Origin: PWQG01 sp040882255
Lineage (GTDB): Bacteria > Pseudomonadota > Gammaproteobacteria > Pseudomonadales > Pseudohongiellaceae
Assembly (NCBI GenBank): GCA_040882255.1
Contig: JBBEBP010000031.1
Coordinates: 1-63,117, forward strand
Length of the DNA: 63,117 nucleotides
Direction of reading: 5' to 3'
The position numbers and the translations under genes are program-made. This document shows positions 1 through 8,532 of the stretch, piece by piece. The notes beneath the pieces are model-generated. The model was not told the DNA's origin, did not search any database, and saw only the letters and a list, made by a program, of their open reading frames with translations. Position 1 is the first letter of the stretch. Each line of letters starts with the position of its first letter.

Positions 1-50
<50 letters not shown>

Positions 51-82
51 ACCCTCGCACTACGAAGTGATAAAAAGGCCGG

Positions 83-964
83 TCAGTACGCCCCCCGCAC
101 ATCCATGGGGATGGAGTAAAACCCGGTCCGAGCCGTCACAAACAGCGTCCGCCTGTCCGGTCCCCCGAATGTCATGTTGGACGGGGCCTCGGGAAATTCG
201 ATCTGGTCCAGCCGTTCACCGGTTTGTGGGTCGTACACCGAAACGTGATTGCCGCCGGTCAGATACAGATGGCCCTGGCTGTCCAGCGTGACACCATCCG
301 ACCCCTGTCCGGCAGCCAGTACTGGGGACGCGACCTGGCCCGGGGCTTCTATGTCATAGGCCCAGGTCTGATCACCACCGTGATCGGCGACATACAACGT
401 TTCACCGTCAGGTGTGCCGATAATGCCGTTGGGGCGTTCCAGGTCGGTGATGATCGGGTGGGCGGTATCGCCGTCAGGGGGCAGGTAGTACACAAAATAG
501 CCGGGCTGGGGAAGATTCGACTCATTCCCGTAGCGCGGATCGGTGAAATAGATACCGCCATCGTCATCAATCCACAGGTCATTGGGACTGTTGAAGGGCC
601 GGTTGTCATGCCGGTTTACGAGGATCTCTGTACGAGCCAGGTCATCCATGCGGGTGATGCGGGCCCCTCCGCCCTCGGCCGCATGAAGGTGGCCGTCCGG
701 ACCGAAGAACAGACCGTTGGCGCCCATGGTGTTGGCGCGGAACAGGGAGAGTTCTTCCTCCGTGGTGGACCAGTAGTGGATCCGGTTGTTGGGGATATCA
801 CTGAAATAGATGTTGCCGTCAGCGTCGGCGATCGGACCCTCGGTGAAAGCGAAGCCGTCAGCCAGCAAACGGGGCTCCGACCCCGGTTGTCCGTCACCCG
901 CTGCACAGCCCCCCAGTGCCAGCGCCGTCAGCAATCCGGTTAATGATTTTTCAAGCCTGTTCAT
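83..964 (-). CDS. SMP-30/gluconolactonase-family lipoprotein
   Basis: A 293-residue protein with a lipoprotein signal: a charged N-terminus, a hydrophobic stretch and the lipobox LGGC near residue 20, so it is probably anchored in the periplasm. The rest reads as a six-bladed SMP-30/gluconolactonase/LRE propeller, with the typical metal-site neighbourhoods FTEGP, NSPNDL and GSDGV. Family members are calcium- or zinc-dependent lactonases acting on sugar lactones or related esters; the substrate here cannot be read from sequence. The stop lies 20 bp or less from the contig-edge motif. The gene starts 20 bp after the SDR gene on the same strand, so the two are probably co-transcribed and may act on successive oxidation and lactone-opening steps, which is inference. 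Confidence 0.85.
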   Translation of the reverse strand: MNRLEKSLTGLLTALALGGCAAGDGQPGSEPRLLADGFAFTEGPIADADGNIYFSDIPNNRIHYWSTTEEELSLFRANTMGANGLFFGPDGHLHAAEGGGARITRMDDLARTEILVNRHDNRPFNSPNDLWIDDDGGIYFTDPRYGNESNLPQPGYFVYYLPPDGDTAHPIITDLERPNGIIGTPDGETLYVADHGGDQTWAYDIEAPGQVASPVLAAGQGSDGVTLDSQGHLYLTGGNHVSVYDPQTGERLDQIEFPEAPSNMTFGGPDRRTLFVTARTGFYSIPMDVRGAY

Positions 965-984
965 GAAGCACTCCTTGTCAGTGG

Positions 985-1710
985 TTATCCGCGGCCCAGA
1001 AAGGGTTGGCGGGGATCGAGTACGGTGGCATCGATGATCGTGGTATTGACCGGCATGCTCAGCATCAGTACGGCCACACGGGCAATATCCTCCGGTTCCA
1101 TCATGGGTTCTTTCTTCACTGCCTCGGGGGCATTCTCCCAGATGTCGGTGGCCACGCTGCCCGGATGCAGGCAGCTGACCATGATACCGATTTCGCGGCC
1201 CTCGACCGCCAGGGCGCGGGTCATGCCCTGCAGACCGAACTTGCTGGTGGTGTAGGGGACCGAACCGAAGCGGGGTACCTGGCTGGAAATACTACCGATG
1301 TTGAGGATACGGCCGCCGCCCTCGGGTTTCATCACCCGGAAGGCTTCGCGGCTGTAGAGAAAGGCGCCGGTCAGATTGGTGTCGAGCACCTGCTGGAAAC
1401 GTTCCAGCGACATCTTGTGAATGGCGCCGCCGAGAGCAACGCCGGCATTGTTGACCAGCGCGTCGACCCGCCCGAACAGGCGCCCGGCATACGCAAATAC
1501 CCGGACCGTGGTCTCCTCGTCGCAGACATCGGCCGGCATGCCGTGGGCATCGTCATGATCGAGCTCTACCAGCGCCCGATCCACGCTTTCGCTGGAGCGG
1601 CCGGTGATCAGCACCCGTGCGCCCTCATCCAGCAACGCCCGGGCAATAGCCTTGCCGATACCCCGGGTGCCCCCGGTGATGACCACGCCCTGCCCCTCTA
1701 ACAGTGCCAT
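985..1710 (-). CDS. Short-chain dehydrogenase/reductase (SDR)
   Basis: A 241-residue classical SDR. The Rossmann motif TGGTRGIG lies at the N-terminus, NNAG in the middle, and the catalytic pair is the Ser in SIGSISS plus YTTSK (YxxxK). I place the start at 1710, not the upstream in-frame 1737, because GGGGAG lies a normal distance ahead of this ATG and the protein then begins directly with the strand before the cofactor loop. The family performs NAD(P)-dependent oxidation or reduction of alcohols and ketones; the substrate is unknown. It is first in a likely two-gene operon with the SMP-30 lipoprotein, although this enzyme is cytoplasmic and the partner is exported. Confidence 0.88.
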   Translation of the reverse strand: MALLEGQGVVITGGTRGIGKAIARALLDEGARVLITGRSSESVDRALVELDHDDAHGMPADVCDEETTVRVFAYAGRLFGRVDALVNNAGVALGGAIHKMSLERFQQVLDTNLTGAFLYSREAFRVMKPEGGGRILNIGSISSQVPRFGSVPYTTSKFGLQGMTRALAVEGREIGIMVSCLHPGSVATDIWENAPEAVKKEPMMEPEDIARVAVLMLSMPVNTTIIDATVLDPRQPFLGRG

Positions 1711-1780
1711 ATGCGACTCCCCGTCCAGTACCCACAATGTCCGGATCCATTCTACCGGCCGGGGGAGAGGGCGTATAGCG

Positions 1781-3088
1781 TCAGTTCACGGCCAGTTCCC
1801 TCGTGGCGGGGAGGTCGCCGGCCGGCTGGTTCACCGGGTCTACCCGCAGCCCGCTGATAGCCACCGGCAGCTGGGTGGTCATCAATGTGTCGCCGGCGCT
1901 GATGTCAGGTGAGGCGACCAACACACGATACGCTCCCTGCTCGTCCTCGTAGTCGCCGACACGGCGCACCGCAACCGCCTGCAGGCGGCCGTCCTTCACC
2001 CGATAGACCCGACCTCCCTCGTACAACGCATGCACAGGCAGGGCAATGACATCGTCACGGGCCGGCAGATCGATCTCCAGACCGTACAGTTCGCCGATTA
2101 CCAGGCCCGGATCCGCCGGTGCCTTGAAAAAGGCATCGATGCCGCTCTGGCCGCTACGGACAGTGGCCGCCAGTTGCTCGAGACTGAAACGACGCATCAC
2201 CTCTCCGCTGGTGGTGCGCGCACTCACAGCGGCCTCCGGACCGGCTCTGTCCCGTGCATGACGCAATCGTTCCGCCACTTCGCCGGACACCGAGACACGC
2301 AACCGCAATTGATCGTAATCGGCGACCCGGGCCAGTACATCGCCTGCCAGCGCCCGGTCTCCACGGGCCACCTGCATCTCCAGGATACGGCCTGAGAACG
2401 GCGCCAGGATGGTGGCATGATCACGGTCATGCCGGGCCTGCTGCAACGCGGCCCCGGCCTCGGCCAGTTCGGCTTCGCGCCGGGCAATCAAATTCGGCAT
2501 GTCCGCCACGCGGGCCCGCTGCTGTGCCAGCACCATGGCCTGCTCCCCGGCCTGCTGACGCATGTCATCGAACTGCGCGTCGGAAATCATCCGGTCCCGG
2601 TGCAGGGTCTCGAAGCGTTGCAGACGGTTCTGCGCGATCTCGTTCTGCCGTTCATGGTGAACCGCCAGCTCGCGCGCCAGTTCGTACTCGCCGCGTGCCG
2701 AGGCCAGTGACGCCTCGGCACGGTCCCGCGCGGCCCGGGCGGCCCGCAGAGAAAGTTCCACTTCCTCCGTCTCCAGCTCCACCAGCACCTCACCGGCCTC
2801 CACCCAGTCACCCTCACTCACCCGTACCGATTCGACGGTGGAGGTCACCCGGCTACGGATGGCGGCGGTCTGCGCAGACTCCAGCCGCCCCCAGGCACGG
2901 TGGACTGGATGTAACGACGCCGGTTCCGCTTCCATTACCGACACCGGCCACACTCGTTCGGCCGGCTCTGCCGGCTCCGCAGTCGGCCCGGTCGACACAA
3001 CCATGAAGGCCGCCATCAACAGCACCACGAAAATCAGGGGCCCTGTCATCCGGCGGCCCCATGCCAGACGGTACAGACGGTATTTCAT
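1781..3088 (-). CDS. RND efflux periplasmic adaptor subunit (MFP/HlyD family)
   Basis: A 435-residue membrane-fusion protein. It starts with a short cytoplasmic segment and one hydrophobic anchor (about residues 15-33), then a biotinyl-lipoyl half (VRVSEGDWVEAGEVLVEL), a long alpha-hairpin rich in Ala, Arg, Glu and Gln (about 110-215), the second lipoyl half (ILAPFSGRI), and beta-barrel and membrane-proximal domains. It links an inner-membrane RND pump to an outer-membrane TolC-type channel. The start overlaps the stop of the upstream RND permease by 4 bp, so the two are translationally coupled. No outer-membrane channel gene lies next to them, so the pair probably borrows one encoded elsewhere. 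Confidence 0.92.
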   Translation of the reverse strand: MKYRLYRLAWGRRMTGPLIFVVLLMAAFMVVSTGPTAEPAEPAERVWPVSVMEAEPASLHPVHRAWGRLESAQTAAIRSRVTSTVESVRVSEGDWVEAGEVLVELETEEVELSLRAARAARDRAEASLASARGEYELARELAVHHERQNEIAQNRLQRFETLHRDRMISDAQFDDMRQQAGEQAMVLAQQRARVADMPNLIARREAELAEAGAALQQARHDRDHATILAPFSGRILEMQVARGDRALAGDVLARVADYDQLRLRVSVSGEVAERLRHARDRAGPEAAVSARTTSGEVMRRFSLEQLAATVRSGQSGIDAFFKAPADPGLVIGELYGLEIDLPARDDVIALPVHALYEGGRVYRVKDGRLQAVAVRRVGDYEDEQGAYRVLVASPDISAGDTLMTTQLPVAISGLRVDPVNQPAGDLPATRELAVN

Positions 3089-6000
3089 ACGGTATCACTC
3101 CTGTAGCGAATTTTCGTGCTCCCGGACTGCACAACAAAGGCCGAAAGATGGTGCCAGCCAGCACGCAGACGCTCGATCAGCAGAATCAGAGAAGGGATGA
3201 CCAGCAGGACCAGCAATGTGGCGAAGGCCAGTCCAAAACACAGCGTAATGGCGATCGGTACCATGTACATGGCCAGGCTGAACGTTTCGAACATCAATGG
3301 CGACAGCCCCGCCACCGTGGTCAGTGAAGTCAACAGAACAGCGCGAAAACGCGCCAGCGAAGCCTGTTCCAGTGCCTGACGCAATGACACTCCCGCTGCC
3401 AGCTCCCGGCGCAGGAAGCTGATCAACACGATGGCGTCGTTCACGACCACACCCACCAGGGCAAAAAAGGCCAGCAGCGAGAACACGCCGATATCGACCC
3501 CCATGATCCAGTGCCCGGCAATGGCGCCGGTCAGACCCAGCGGAATGGTCGCGAGCACGGCCAGCGGCCAGCTCCAGGACGAAAACGACCAGACCAGAAT
3601 GAGGTAGATGAAGATCAACGTCAGCGCGGCACCGGTCGTTAGCGTATCCACGATCTGCTGATTGCGCTCGCTTACACCCCCCAGACCGGATGTCAGGCCA
3701 TGCCGTTGACGGATTTCCTGGAGCTCGTTCTCCTGCACGCTGGTCAACAGCCGCTGGGCATTGTTGACCCGACTGTCCACGGTCGCACTCACCTGCACCG
3801 ACAGCATGCCGTCACTGTGATTGATGACATCGATGCCACGGCGCTTGCTGAGGCTTGCCACCTGCTGCAGCGGTACGGTTTCTCCTGCCGGCGTGCGTAC
3901 CGGAAAGCGGTTCAGGTAGGCGATGTTGTTCCGTTCCTCATCGGGAAGGGTCACGATCACCTCCACCTCGGCATTGTTCTGATCAAAAATCTGTACGCGA
4001 TTACCGTTATAGGCCGCATTGAGCTGACGCCCCAGGGCCTGCGTGGTCAGACCCAGTGCATCGCCGGCGGGGGTCAACGAAAAGATGATCTGGTCCTTGC
4101 CATAGGGCAGGTTATCGAAAGCGGTTTCCACGCCCTCATGGGACAACAGTGCCGCCTGCAACTCTTCCGAGGCCTGTTTCAGTGTCTCCAGGTCCTCACC
4201 ACGCAATACCAGCGAGAGATCCGGCGCCCCGTTGTTGGCACCGCCCCGCACCTCCAGTTGAAGGCGCTCGACCCAGGCGGGCTGCTCCACGCGTTGTCGC
4301 CAGGCATCTACGAATTCGGCGGGCGGCACGTCATAGGTATCCTCCCAGGTGTATTCGACATGCAGAGAACCATAGAACGGTCCGCTCTTGTCCTCTTCAT
4401 CCAGCCAGGCATGATTGAATCGCAGCACATGGCCGCTGGTGTTGTTTCCGCCCAGGGCCTGATCGGTTTCCAGCATGCTGCGCTCTATCTCGCGCATGAA
4501 CGTCTGACGCTGCTGCGCAGAGGCGGAGGCGCTGAACGCGACATTGGCCTGCACCACCTGCAGGCTCAAACCCGTCACAAAATTCATTCCCACCCGGCCG
4601 CTCGCGGTCAGGCTGAAGGCCAGCACCACACAGCCTACCGCCGTCAGAACCGTGGCACCGGGATTGTCCAGCGCCAGGCGCAGCAGGGGACGGAATCGAC
4701 GCTCCCGAAACTGTGAGAACCGGGTATCGAACCATTGCCGGAAACGTCCCGGCCGGGCCGGATCCATCTTTTCCAGGCTGCGCTTCAGATGTCCGGGCAA
4801 CACGAGGAAACATTCCACCAGCGAGGCCAGAATGACGCAGAACAGAACCATGGGCATGGTCTGGATGACGGCTCCCATCTCTCCGCCGGCCAGAATCAAC
4901 GGTACGAACGCGGCCAGCGTGGTCAACGAGGAGGTGACCACGGGAGCGAACATCCGCCGTGCCGCGCCCGTGGCAGCGTCCTGTGGAGACAGCCCCTGCT
5001 GATGAAGGCTCACCGCATCCTCACCCACCACGATGGCATCGTCCACCACGATCCCCAGCGCCATGATGAATGTGATCAGCGCGAGGATGTTGATGCTGCC
5101 TTCGAACAGTCCGTAGTAGAGCAGGGCGGCAAACAGAAAACTGACCGGAATACCGGCGGTCACCCAGAATCCAACCCGGGCAGTCAGAAAAACGAGCAAC
5201 GTCAGCACCACCAGAACGAGTCCGGACCAGGCGTTGCTGGCGATTACATTGAGTTGCTCTTTCAACAGCACCCAGACCTCTTCGTACACATCAATCCCGA
5301 TGCCGGCGGGCAGGGTGGGACGGGTCCGGTCCAGCCAACGGTTCAGTGCGTTGGCCGAATCGATGGCATCGCTGTCAACGACGCGGTACAGCCGCATCTC
5401 GACGGCCGGTTGGCCGTTCTTCATCAACACCGGCTGGTCCGGGCGGGGCCGTCTGTCGATCCGCGCCACATCACCCAGACGCAGCAGATCCGCCGCACTG
5501 CCGGTGTTGACCACAAGTTCCTCGAAGCCACGTGTCCCCCGCCGTTGCTCCAGCCCCCTCAGTTGCATCAACCCCTGATCACGACCCACCAGTCCGGCCG
5601 GGGCATCAACGCTACGTTGACGGATGTCGTTGGCCAACTGATCCAGCGTGGTATCCAGTTCCTGTAACGTGGCCGCTCCCACCTGAATGGCCAGCTCTTC
5701 TTGCGGCAATCCGTTGAAGCGGATCATGTCCACGCCACTGCCATACAGCTCACGCTCGAAGCGCCGTACCAGCGGCACCAGTTCACTCGCCGAGCTGGCG
5801 CCGGATACCACCAGCGTCGCAATGTTCTCGTACTCGGTGCCGCGAGTGATCTGCAGGGTTTCCAGTTCCGGCGGAAGATTGCGGATCTGCCCGACCCGAT
5901 CCTCGACCAGGCCCAGCACGCGGGCCATGTCGGTATCAAAACTGAATTCCATGTAGATCCGGGTGCTGCCGTTGACGGTGCGTGAACTCATGTTCTGCAA

Positions 6001-6240
6001 GCCCTGCACGGTCCGGATGCGCTGCTCGATGGGCGAGACCACCAGTTGCTCGATATCCTGCGCCGAAGCACCGGGCCAGTCGGCCATTACCTGGATGACG
6101 GGCCACTCCACGCTGGGATCGAGCTGGGTGTTGATCCGTGTGGCAGCCCAGAGTCCGGACAGGATCATCATGATCATGACCAGATTGCAGGCCACCGGAT
6201 GCCGTACGAACTGCTCTATCAGAGAGTGTGACCGCGTCAT
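3085..6240 (-). CDS. RND-family efflux permease (AcrB/HAE-type)
   Basis: A 1051-residue inner-membrane pump, full length for the family. TM1 follows FVRHPVACNLVM. Two large periplasmic loops and twelve expected membrane segments follow. The proton-relay acidic pair of TM4 is visible in LGIVVDDAIVVGEDA, and the mirrored motif GVVVNDAIVL lies in the second half. Such pumps export hydrophobic or amphipathic compounds by proton antiport as trimers. The sequence looks closer to the broad, less studied AcrB-like group than to AcrB itself, so the substrate is undetermined. It is the first gene of an operon with the adaptor, overlapping it by 4 bp. Confidence 0.93.
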   Translation of the reverse strand: MTRSHSLIEQFVRHPVACNLVMIMMILSGLWAATRINTQLDPSVEWPVIQVMADWPGASAQDIEQLVVSPIEQRIRTVQGLQNMSSRTVNGSTRIYMEFSFDTDMARVLGLVEDRVGQIRNLPPELETLQITRGTEYENIATLVVSGASSASELVPLVRRFERELYGSGVDMIRFNGLPQEELAIQVGAATLQELDTTLDQLANDIRQRSVDAPAGLVGRDQGLMQLRGLEQRRGTRGFEELVVNTGSAADLLRLGDVARIDRRPRPDQPVLMKNGQPAVEMRLYRVVDSDAIDSANALNRWLDRTRPTLPAGIGIDVYEEVWVLLKEQLNVIASNAWSGLVLVVLTLLVFLTARVGFWVTAGIPVSFLFAALLYYGLFEGSINILALITFIMALGIVVDDAIVVGEDAVSLHQQGLSPQDAATGAARRMFAPVVTSSLTTLAAFVPLILAGGEMGAVIQTMPMVLFCVILASLVECFLVLPGHLKRSLEKMDPARPGRFRQWFDTRFSQFRERRFRPLLRLALDNPGATVLTAVGCVVLAFSLTASGRVGMNFVTGLSLQVVQANVAFSASASAQQRQTFMREIERSMLETDQALGGNNTSGHVLRFNHAWLDEEDKSGPFYGSLHVEYTWEDTYDVPPAEFVDAWRQRVEQPAWVERLQLEVRGGANNGAPDLSLVLRGEDLETLKQASEELQAALLSHEGVETAFDNLPYGKDQIIFSLTPAGDALGLTTQALGRQLNAAYNGNRVQIFDQNNAEVEVIVTLPDEERNNIAYLNRFPVRTPAGETVPLQQVASLSKRRGIDVINHSDGMLSVQVSATVDSRVNNAQRLLTSVQENELQEIRQRHGLTSGLGGVSERNQQIVDTLTTGAALTLIFIYLILVWSFSSWSWPLAVLATIPLGLTGAIAGHWIMGVDIGVFSLLAFFALVGVVVNDAIVLISFLRRELAAGVSLRQALEQASLARFRAVLLTSLTTVAGLSPLMFETFSLAMYMVPIAITLCFGLAFATLLVLLVIPSLILLIERLRAGWHHLSAFVVQSGSTKIRYRSDTV

Positions 6241-6261
6241 TCCCCGTCTGCCTTTTCACCG

Positions 6262-6282
6262 GCCGGCCCACAACGGGCCGGC
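6262..6282. repeat. GC-rich perfect hairpin upstream of the RND operon
   Basis: Two 8-base arms (GCCGGCCC and GGGCCGGC) flank a 5-base loop. It lies 22 bp upstream of the RND permease start on the minus-strand leader and would be very stable in RNA. There is no T run on either side, so a simple intrinsic terminator is unlikely. A leader hairpin or a regulator site are both possible. Confidence 0.5.
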
Positions 6283-6423
6283 TCTCCGCTCAACACTGCA
6301 TTACAGACTTCGTGCCAGGTTCTGTAACTCTCTGTTTTAGATATGATTCATTGCCTGGCGAGACGGTGGGCATGGTAGAATCCGCCACATTGTGGCGAAC
6401 TTTCACGAACAACGGAGTAATAT

Positions 6424-6672
6424 ATGTGGACCGATCTGTGGCAGTACTACGGAGTGGACTGGCTGGCCATGCTGTTCACGATGATCGCCATCTGGCAGCT
6501 GGGTAATCAGCAACGCATCGGCTTCGTGCTGATGATCATCGGCAATCTGTGCTGGATCGGTCTTGGGGTGTTCACGGCGAGTATCGCGCTGATCGTGGCC
6601 AACTCGGTTTTTGCCGGCATGAACGTGCGCGGCATCCTCAAATGGCGCTCGGCGGAGGAAAGCGCTTCGTAG
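6424..6672 (+). CDS. Small conserved-type membrane protein
   Basis: An 82-residue protein with three predicted membrane-spanning stretches (about residues 11-27, 31-48 and 51-68) separated by short loops, ending in a charged tail. The arrangement and the motif GNQQRIGFVLMIIGN resemble the small PnuC/SemiSWEET-like integral membrane proteins found as hypothetical genes in gammaproteobacteria, but I cannot assign a transport substrate. The ATG is preceded by an A/G-rich stretch (acggagtaat) that can serve as ribosome binding site. The last codons and the TAG stop fall within the motif CTTCGTAGCACGA, which also borders a long hairpin element at 36.28 kb, so the present C-terminus may have been set by insertion of that element. 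Confidence 0.7.
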   Translation: MWTDLWQYYGVDWLAMLFTMIAIWQLGNQQRIGFVLMIIGNLCWIGLGVFTASIALIVANSVFAGMNVRGILKWRSAEESAS

Positions 6673-6675
6673 CAC

Positions 6676-6717
6676 GAGCCGCAACAGCCTGCGGGCGCCC
6701 GCAGGCTGTTGCGGCTC
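6676..6717. terminator. 42-bp perfect palindrome between convergent genes
   Basis: Two 21-base arms (6676-6696 and 6697-6717) are exact reverse complements with no spacer. It lies 4 bp past the stop of the small membrane protein gene and 48 bp past the stop of the antiporter gene on the other strand, so it can work as a two-way terminator or transcript-end protector. No long T run follows. Its flanks (CTTCGTAGCACGA on one side, TCTCTGTTCG on the other) recur around the hairpin element at 36.1-36.3 kb. Confidence 0.75.
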
Positions 6718-6764
6718 TCTGTTCGAGGTAGGTTCCACCCGCGTCGGATGGCGGCCTCCTAGCC

Positions 6765-8480
6765 CTACGGAGATGTATCCACGGCTGTCTCCTGATCCGG
6801 GGTATCGCTTCCGCGGCTCGCGCTGCGAAGTGGTTGCCGCTCGCCGAGAATCCAGTCAACTGCCTTCTCCGAGGCGTCCGAGAAAGGCCGCAGAACCAGA
6901 TCGGCGCCGGTTTTCTCCAGCACCTCGGCGCCACGCGCATCCGAGGCCGTCACGGCCACCTTCCCCTTGTAACCTTCCCGCTGCAGCGTCTTCAGCAGGG
7001 ACATGTTGATGTCGCGCTCGCGTGCGGTGCTGACAATCCATTTGGCTCGGCCCAGTGGCAGGGACTCGACGAACTCGGGATCCTCGGCGTCGCCAAAGCG
7101 CACCACAAACCCTTCCTGGCGCTGCGAACGCAGTACTTCCGGATCAATGTCGATCCCCAGTACGCTGTGGCCACGCTCCGTCAGGGCATCGGCGATGCCG
7201 CAGCCATAGCGGCCCAGTCCGAACAGGATGACATCCTGCCCCCCGCTGACGCCGGTATCGTACTCCATTTCACGGTACGGCCGTTGGCGCTCGAACACCG
7301 ACAACAGCGGTGCGATGCGCTCATAAATGGTGTGAGAATACAGGATGAGATACGTGGAACCGCTGATGGTGATCAGACCGACCAGGGTGATCAGGCCTAC
7401 CGTGTCGGCATCCAGATGCCCCAGGTTCATCCCCAGCGCGGCCAGTATCAGCGAGAACTCGCTGATCTGGGCCACCGTGAGTCCGGCCAGGAATCCGGTA
7501 CGTTTCCGGTACCCCATGAGCCCCATGATGGTCATGACGATCAACGGGTTACCCACCAGCACAAAGGCCGAGAAGATCAGAGCACCGCCGACCTGCCCCC
7601 CGAGCGTGGCCAGTTCAAGACCGGCCCCCAGCTCGATGAAGAAAAACAGCAGCAGAAAATCCCTGAGACTGACGAGCCGGGCACCGATGACCTCACGGAA
7701 AGGCGTGGAGGCCAGCGATACGCCGGCCAGGAAGGCGCCCACTTCCTTGCTGAAGCCGAGCACCTCACCCACCGCCGCCAGCACCACGGCCCAGGTGATG
7801 GCGAACAACACCAGCAGCTCGGCGGACCGGGCGAGATGCCGGGTCAGGACGGGCAGTACGAAGCGCATCATCAGCGCCACGAACAGCAGCATACCGGCAC
7901 CGACGAGCGCCACGCGTCCCATTTCCAGCCACAACCGGCCCGGCTCGGAATCACTGCCGGCTCCCAGCGCCGTCAGACCGATCATGGCCAGCACCACAAC
8001 GATGTCCTGCACAATCAGGAAACCAACCGCGATCCGTCCGTGCAGGGCATCGATCTCTTTCTTGTCGGACAGCAACTTGACGATGATGATGGTACTGGAG
8101 AACGTCAGCGCCACGCCCACATAGACAGCGCCTACCACTGACATCCCCAGCGCCATCGCGATCAGGAAACCGAACACGGAGGTGAACAGCACCTGACCCA
8201 GGCCGGTAGCCAGCGCCACCGGGCCCATGGTGCGGATGATATGCAGATCCAGTTTCAGGCCCACCACGAACAGCAACAGCGCGATGCCCATCTGGGCCAG
8301 CAACTCCAGCGGTTCAGTGACGGTGACCCATTCCAGCCCGGAGGGGCCGAGCAGGATGCCCGCCGCGATGAACGCGACAATCAGGGGCTGGCGCAGCAGT
8401 ATGGCCAGAGCACCGGCCACGGACACCACGGCCAGCATGGCGGCCACTTCCACGAATATCGAGCCCGACAGTTCCGGCAT
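6765..8480 (-). CDS. Kef-type CPA2 cation:proton antiporter with RCK/TrkA-N domain
   Basis: A 571-residue inner-membrane protein. The first about 380 residues form a hydrophobic Na+/H+ exchanger domain with some twelve membrane segments, including LLFVVGLKLDL and LAGVSLASTPFRE, typical of the KefB/KefC/YbaL group. After a linker, a cytoplasmic TrkA-N Rossmann domain begins at about residue 415 (ILFGLGRYGCGIADAL) and ends in IDIDPE and VVRFGDAEDPEF, which bind NAD(H) or a nucleotide. No TrkA-C domain is visible. Such proteins exchange K+ or Na+ for protons and respond to redox or electrophile stress. It faces the small membrane protein gene across the 42-bp palindrome. Confidence 0.9.
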   Translation of the reverse strand: MPELSGSIFVEVAAMLAVVSVAGALAILLRQPLIVAFIAAGILLGPSGLEWVTVTEPLELLAQMGIALLLFVVGLKLDLHIIRTMGPVALATGLGQVLFTSVFGFLIAMALGMSVVGAVYVGVALTFSSTIIIVKLLSDKKEIDALHGRIAVGFLIVQDIVVVLAMIGLTALGAGSDSEPGRLWLEMGRVALVGAGMLLFVALMMRFVLPVLTRHLARSAELLVLFAITWAVVLAAVGEVLGFSKEVGAFLAGVSLASTPFREVIGARLVSLRDFLLLFFFIELGAGLELATLGGQVGGALIFSAFVLVGNPLIVMTIMGLMGYRKRTGFLAGLTVAQISEFSLILAALGMNLGHLDADTVGLITLVGLITISGSTYLILYSHTIYERIAPLLSVFERQRPYREMEYDTGVSGGQDVILFGLGRYGCGIADALTERGHSVLGIDIDPEVLRSQRQEGFVVRFGDAEDPEFVESLPLGRAKWIVSTARERDINMSLLKTLQREGYKGKVAVTASDARGAEVLEKTGADLVLRPFSDASEKAVDWILGERQPLRSASRGSDTPDQETAVDTSP

Positions 8481-8532
8481 TCAACTCTCCATTACAACGG
8501 GGCGGAAATAAAAAGCGGGACTGTCCCCATTT

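Noticed and set aside
2254..3006. 250-residue Pro/Arg-rich frame on plus strand
   Set aside because: It is antisense to the RND adaptor and shows only the composition expected from a shadow frame.
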